The translations under genes and the position numbers were made by a program. Below the pieces are notes generated by a model. The model saw only the letters and a list, made by a program, of their open reading frames with translations. It was not told the origin of the DNA and ran no database searches. From Phenylobacterium sp. (GTDB lineage: Bacteria; Pseudomonadota; Alphaproteobacteria; Caulobacterales; Caulobacteraceae), in assembly GCA_028698405.1 (NCBI GenBank), contig JAQVDF010000097.1:1-7130 (forward strand): a stretch of 7,130 bases of DNA, in the 5' to 3' direction. Of this stretch, positions 4,910 through 7,130 are shown piece after piece; the stretch's first letter is position 1; each line of letters begins with the position of its first letter.

Positions 4910-4955
4910 CTGTCACCCGGCGGTGGGCCGGCTTACCCGGCGTCATGGGTGACAG
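4910..4955. repeat. Nested inverted repeat in the alkB-like/amidase divergent intergenic region
   Basis: CTGTCACCC (4910-4918) and GGGTGACAG (4947-4955) are a perfect 9-base inverted repeat separated by 28 bases. Inside it, GCCGG (4927-4931) and CCGGC (4937-4941) form a second small dyad. ACCCGGCG occurs twice as a direct repeat (4915-4922 and 4935-4942), 20 bases apart. The arms sit between two divergent starts, where an operator for a dimeric regulator would be expected; a stem-loop in either leader is the alternative. No regulator gene is visible nearby. Confidence 0.6.
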
Positions 4956-4985
4956 TCCCGCCCATCGGGGGCTTAACTTCGCATC

Positions 4986-6425
4986 ATGCGGTTCGACGAA
5001 TACGCCGCCTACGACGGGCTCGGCCTGGCCGAGCTGGTCCGCAAGGGCGAGGTCACCGCCGCCGAGCTGGTCGAGGCGGCCATCGACGGGATCGAGCGCT
5101 TCAATCCCCGTCTCAACGCCGTAGTGCACAAGGCCTACGACGAGGCGCGGGCCGCCGCGAACGGCCCGCTGTCCGGGCCGTTCGCCGGCGTGCCGTTCCT
5201 GATCAAGGACCTGGGCCTGGAGGTGGCCGGCTGGCCGCGCACCTCCGGCAGCCGCTTCGCGCCCGAGACGGCCGACGCCCGCGACAGCGAGCTCGTGCGT
5301 CGCTACCGGGCCGCGGGGGTGGTGTCGGTCGGCAAGACCAACACGCCCGAGTACGGCATCCCCGGCGTCACCAATTCCGACCGGCTGGGCCCCTGCGCCA
5401 ACCCGTGGAACCCCGACCACATCTCCGGCGGCTCGTCGGGCGGGGCGGCCTCGGCGACGGCGGCGGGCATCGTGCCGCTGGCGCACGCCAGCGACGGCCT
5501 CGGCTCGATCCGCATCCCGGCCGCCTGCTGCGGCCTGGTGGGGCTGAAGGTGACCCGCGACCGCACTCCGAACGGGCCCGACGACTACGACCGCGCCATC
5601 GGCTTTTCGGTCGACCACGTGGTCAGCCGCACGGTGCGCGACAGCGCCGCCATGCTGGACGCCACCGACGGGCCGGAACCGGACAGTCCCTACGCCCCGC
5701 CGCCGAAGGCCAGGCGCTACCTCGAGGAGGTCGCCACTCCGCCCGGGCGGCTGCGCATCGGATTTTCCAGCCGCACCGCCTCGGGCCGGCCGATCGCCCC
5801 GGAGGTGCAGGCCGCCTTCGAGGGCGTGGTGAAGCTGCTGGAAGAGCTCGGCCACGAGCTCGTGCCGCACGACATCGACATCGACTGGCGCCGCCTCTAC
5901 CGCGCCCAAGGCCGCGTCTCGGCGGCCAACTTCTCGGCCGGGATGAAGCGGCGGATCGAGCTGATGGGCCGCGAGCCGGGTCCGGACGAACTCGGCCCCC
6001 TGGCCCGCCGCGCCTACGAGGCCGGCAAGCAGATCAGCGGTCAGGAAGCGCTGTGGGGCTGGCAGGAGCTGCGCGCCTTCAACCGCAAGATCCTGGCGAG
6101 CCTCGCCCCCTTCAATGTCTATCTGCAGCCGGTGATGGGGACCCCGCCGCCCCGGATCGACGCGCTCGACCCCGGCGCGATGGAGCTCGACGCCTTCGAC
6201 AAGGCCCAGGCCCGCGCCTTCCCCTTCACCCCGCCGTTCAACTTCACCGGCCAGCCGTCGATGTCGCTGCCGCTCGCCTGGAGCGCGTCGGGCCTGCCGC
6301 TGGGGATGATGTTCACCGGCCGCTACGCCGACGAGGTGACGCTGTTTCGTCTGGCCGCCCAGCTCGAACAGGCGAGGCCTTGGGCGGGCCGGCGGCCGGC
6401 GATGGTTTCGGCCCAGCATGCCTGA
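4986..6425 (+). CDS. Amidase-signature family hydrolase
   Basis: This 479-residue protein has the full length of the family. The Ser-cisSer-Lys triad is visible: Lys74 in PFLIKDLG, cis-Ser150 in ISGGSSGG, and nucleophile Ser174 in ASDGLGSIRIPA (24 residues after Ser150, as in fatty acid amide hydrolase). Other family landmarks are VGKTNTPEYG (115-124), NPWNPD (139-144) and CCGLVGLKVTRDRTPNGP. The wording of the core recalls the 6-aminohexanoate-cyclic-dimer hydrolase (NylA-like) branch, but that assignment is only by resemblance, and the true amide substrate is unknown. There is no signal peptide, so it is cytoplasmic. The ATG at 4986 follows a weak GGGGG 14 bases upstream. The 3' end overlaps the next gene by 8 bases, so the two are in one operon. 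Confidence 0.92.
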   Translation: MRFDEYAAYDGLGLAELVRKGEVTAAELVEAAIDGIERFNPRLNAVVHKAYDEARAAANGPLSGPFAGVPFLIKDLGLEVAGWPRTSGSRFAPETADARDSELVRRYRAAGVVSVGKTNTPEYGIPGVTNSDRLGPCANPWNPDHISGGSSGGAASATAAGIVPLAHASDGLGSIRIPAACCGLVGLKVTRDRTPNGPDDYDRAIGFSVDHVVSRTVRDSAAMLDATDGPEPDSPYAPPPKARRYLEEVATPPGRLRIGFSSRTASGRPIAPEVQAAFEGVVKLLEELGHELVPHDIDIDWRRLYRAQGRVSAANFSAGMKRRIELMGREPGPDELGPLARRAYEAGKQISGQEALWGWQELRAFNRKILASLAPFNVYLQPVMGTPPPRIDALDPGAMELDAFDKAQARAFPFTPPFNFTGQPSMSLPLAWSASGLPLGMMFTGRYADEVTLFRLAAQLEQARPWAGRRPAMVSAQHA

Positions 6426-7130
6426 GTGGCGCAACTGGTCCGGCAGCGTCGTCGCGCGGCCGGCCGAGATCGCATCGCCCAGGACCGAGGCCGAACTGGC
6501 GCAGATCGTCCGCCGCGCGCCCAGGCTGCGCGTCGCCGGCTCCGGTCACTCCTTCACGCCCCTGTGCGAGACCGATGGCCTGCTGGTCTCGCTCTCGGAG
6601 TTCGAAGGCCGCTTGGAGGTCGCCCCCGACCGCAGGAGCGCTTGGGCGCCGGCCGGCTGGTCGCTGGACAAGCTGACCCGGGCCCTGTGGGACGAGGGAC
6701 TGTGCCTGCCCAACCAGGGCGACATCAACCGCCAGGCCCTGGCCGGGGCGCTGGCCACCGGCACCCACGGCACCGGCCGCGAGCTGAAATGCCTCTCGGC
6801 GATCTCCCGCCGCTTCCGGCTGATGCTGGCCGATGGCAGCGTCGTCACCTGCGGGCCGGACGAGCGCGAGCCGCTCTACCAGGCCCAACGGCTGTCGCTC
6901 GGCCTGTTCGGCGTCGCCCTGGCGGTGGAGATCGAGGTCGTCCCCGCCTACCACCTCGAGGAGCGCATCGAGCGCCGGCCGATGGAGGAGGTGCTGGAGA
7001 GCTTCGCCGACTGGGGCGGCGAACTGCGGCACGCCGAGTTCTGGGTCTTCCCCTATTCGGACGTGGCCATCGTCAAGTTCCTGCACCCCGCCGAGGACGA
7101 CAGCGGCTTCAAGGAGCCGGGCCAGGTGGA
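6418..7130 (+). CDS. FAD-linked aldonolactone oxidase-like protein, N-terminal part (cut by window edge)
   Basis: The frame gives 237 complete residues and runs off the window. It opens MPEWRNWSGSVVARPAEIAS, the characteristic start of D-arabinono-1,4-lactone/L-gulono-1,4-lactone oxidases. The FAD-binding (PCMH/VAO-type) domain follows: RVAGSGHSFTPLC (38-50), in which His44 is the expected covalent histidyl-FAD site, then LSEFEGRLEV, WAPAGWSLDKL, the LPNQGDINRQALAGALATGT (97-116) loop and HGTGR. ELRHAEFWVFPYSD (about 208 on) begins the substrate-binding (ALO) domain. Family members oxidise aldonolactones or sugar alcohols using oxygen or another acceptor; the specific substrate is unknown here. 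ATG 6418 overlaps the amidase end (stop 6423-6425), so translation is probably coupled. The C-terminus, where the HWGK-like end of the family should appear, is missing. Confidence 0.9.
   Translation, partial: MPEWRNWSGSVVARPAEIASPRTEAELAQIVRRAPRLRVAGSGHSFTPLCETDGLLVSLSEFEGRLEVAPDRRSAWAPAGWSLDKLTRALWDEGLCLPNQGDINRQALAGALATGTHGTGRELKCLSAISRRFRLMLADGSVVTCGPDEREPLYQAQRLSLGLFGVALAVEIEVVPAYHLEERIERRPMEEVLESFADWGGELRHAEFWVFPYSDVAIVKFLHPAEDDSGFKEPGQV

Noticed and set aside
4575..6434. 619-residue minus-strand open frame
   Set aside because: It is antisense to the amidase, whose catalytic triad is intact, and partly out of frame with the alkB-like gene. Its Arg/Gly/Ala/His-rich composition is that of a shadow.

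Overview
The window is about 70% GC. Its coding regions use G/C at most third positions, and long spurious open frames run antisense to almost every gene. A circularly permuted, two-piece tmRNA gene with an ANDNF-type tag points to an alphaproteobacterium. The SspB-alpha-type adaptor and the protein styles suggest Caulobacterales (Caulobacter/Phenylobacterium-like); this taxonomic guess is inference.

Layout: positions 1-4890 are read from the minus strand and 4986-7130 from the plus strand, diverging at 4891-4985. Minus strand, in transcription order: an AlkB-family Fe(II)/2-oxoglutarate dioxygenase (4890-4264); ilvN, the acetolactate synthase regulatory subunit (4186-3638); a coupled exported protein of unknown function with a TTG start (3627-2707); the permuted ssrA gene with its own promoter (about 2686-2343); then a tight cluster of sspB (2197-1706), a hotdog thioesterase (1698-1228) and an exported C13 (legumain-like) cysteine peptidase (1222-455). 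Last is the 5' end of an exported, Ala/Pro-rich protein, probably a serine hydrolase, cut by the window edge (399-1). Plus strand: an amidase-signature hydrolase (4986-6425) overlaps by 8 bases the 5' part of an aldonolactone-oxidase-like covalent flavoenzyme (6418-7130, cut by the edge).

The only stretch over 300 bases without a protein gene is 2198-2706. It holds the ssrA promoter, the acceptor RNA, a 32-nt excised spacer, the coding RNA with its 13-codon tag, hairpins at the presumed 3' end, and a roughly 145-nt leader before sspB.

The most coherent biology is ribosome rescue and proteolysis. The tmRNA adds a peptide ending in LAA to stalled proteins. The next gene downstream on the same strand encodes SspB, which delivers ssrA-tagged proteins to ClpXP. 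I saw no mobile element, CRISPR array, phage gene or defence system. The genes are mostly ordinary chromosomal housekeeping genes, with one uncharacterised exported protein.
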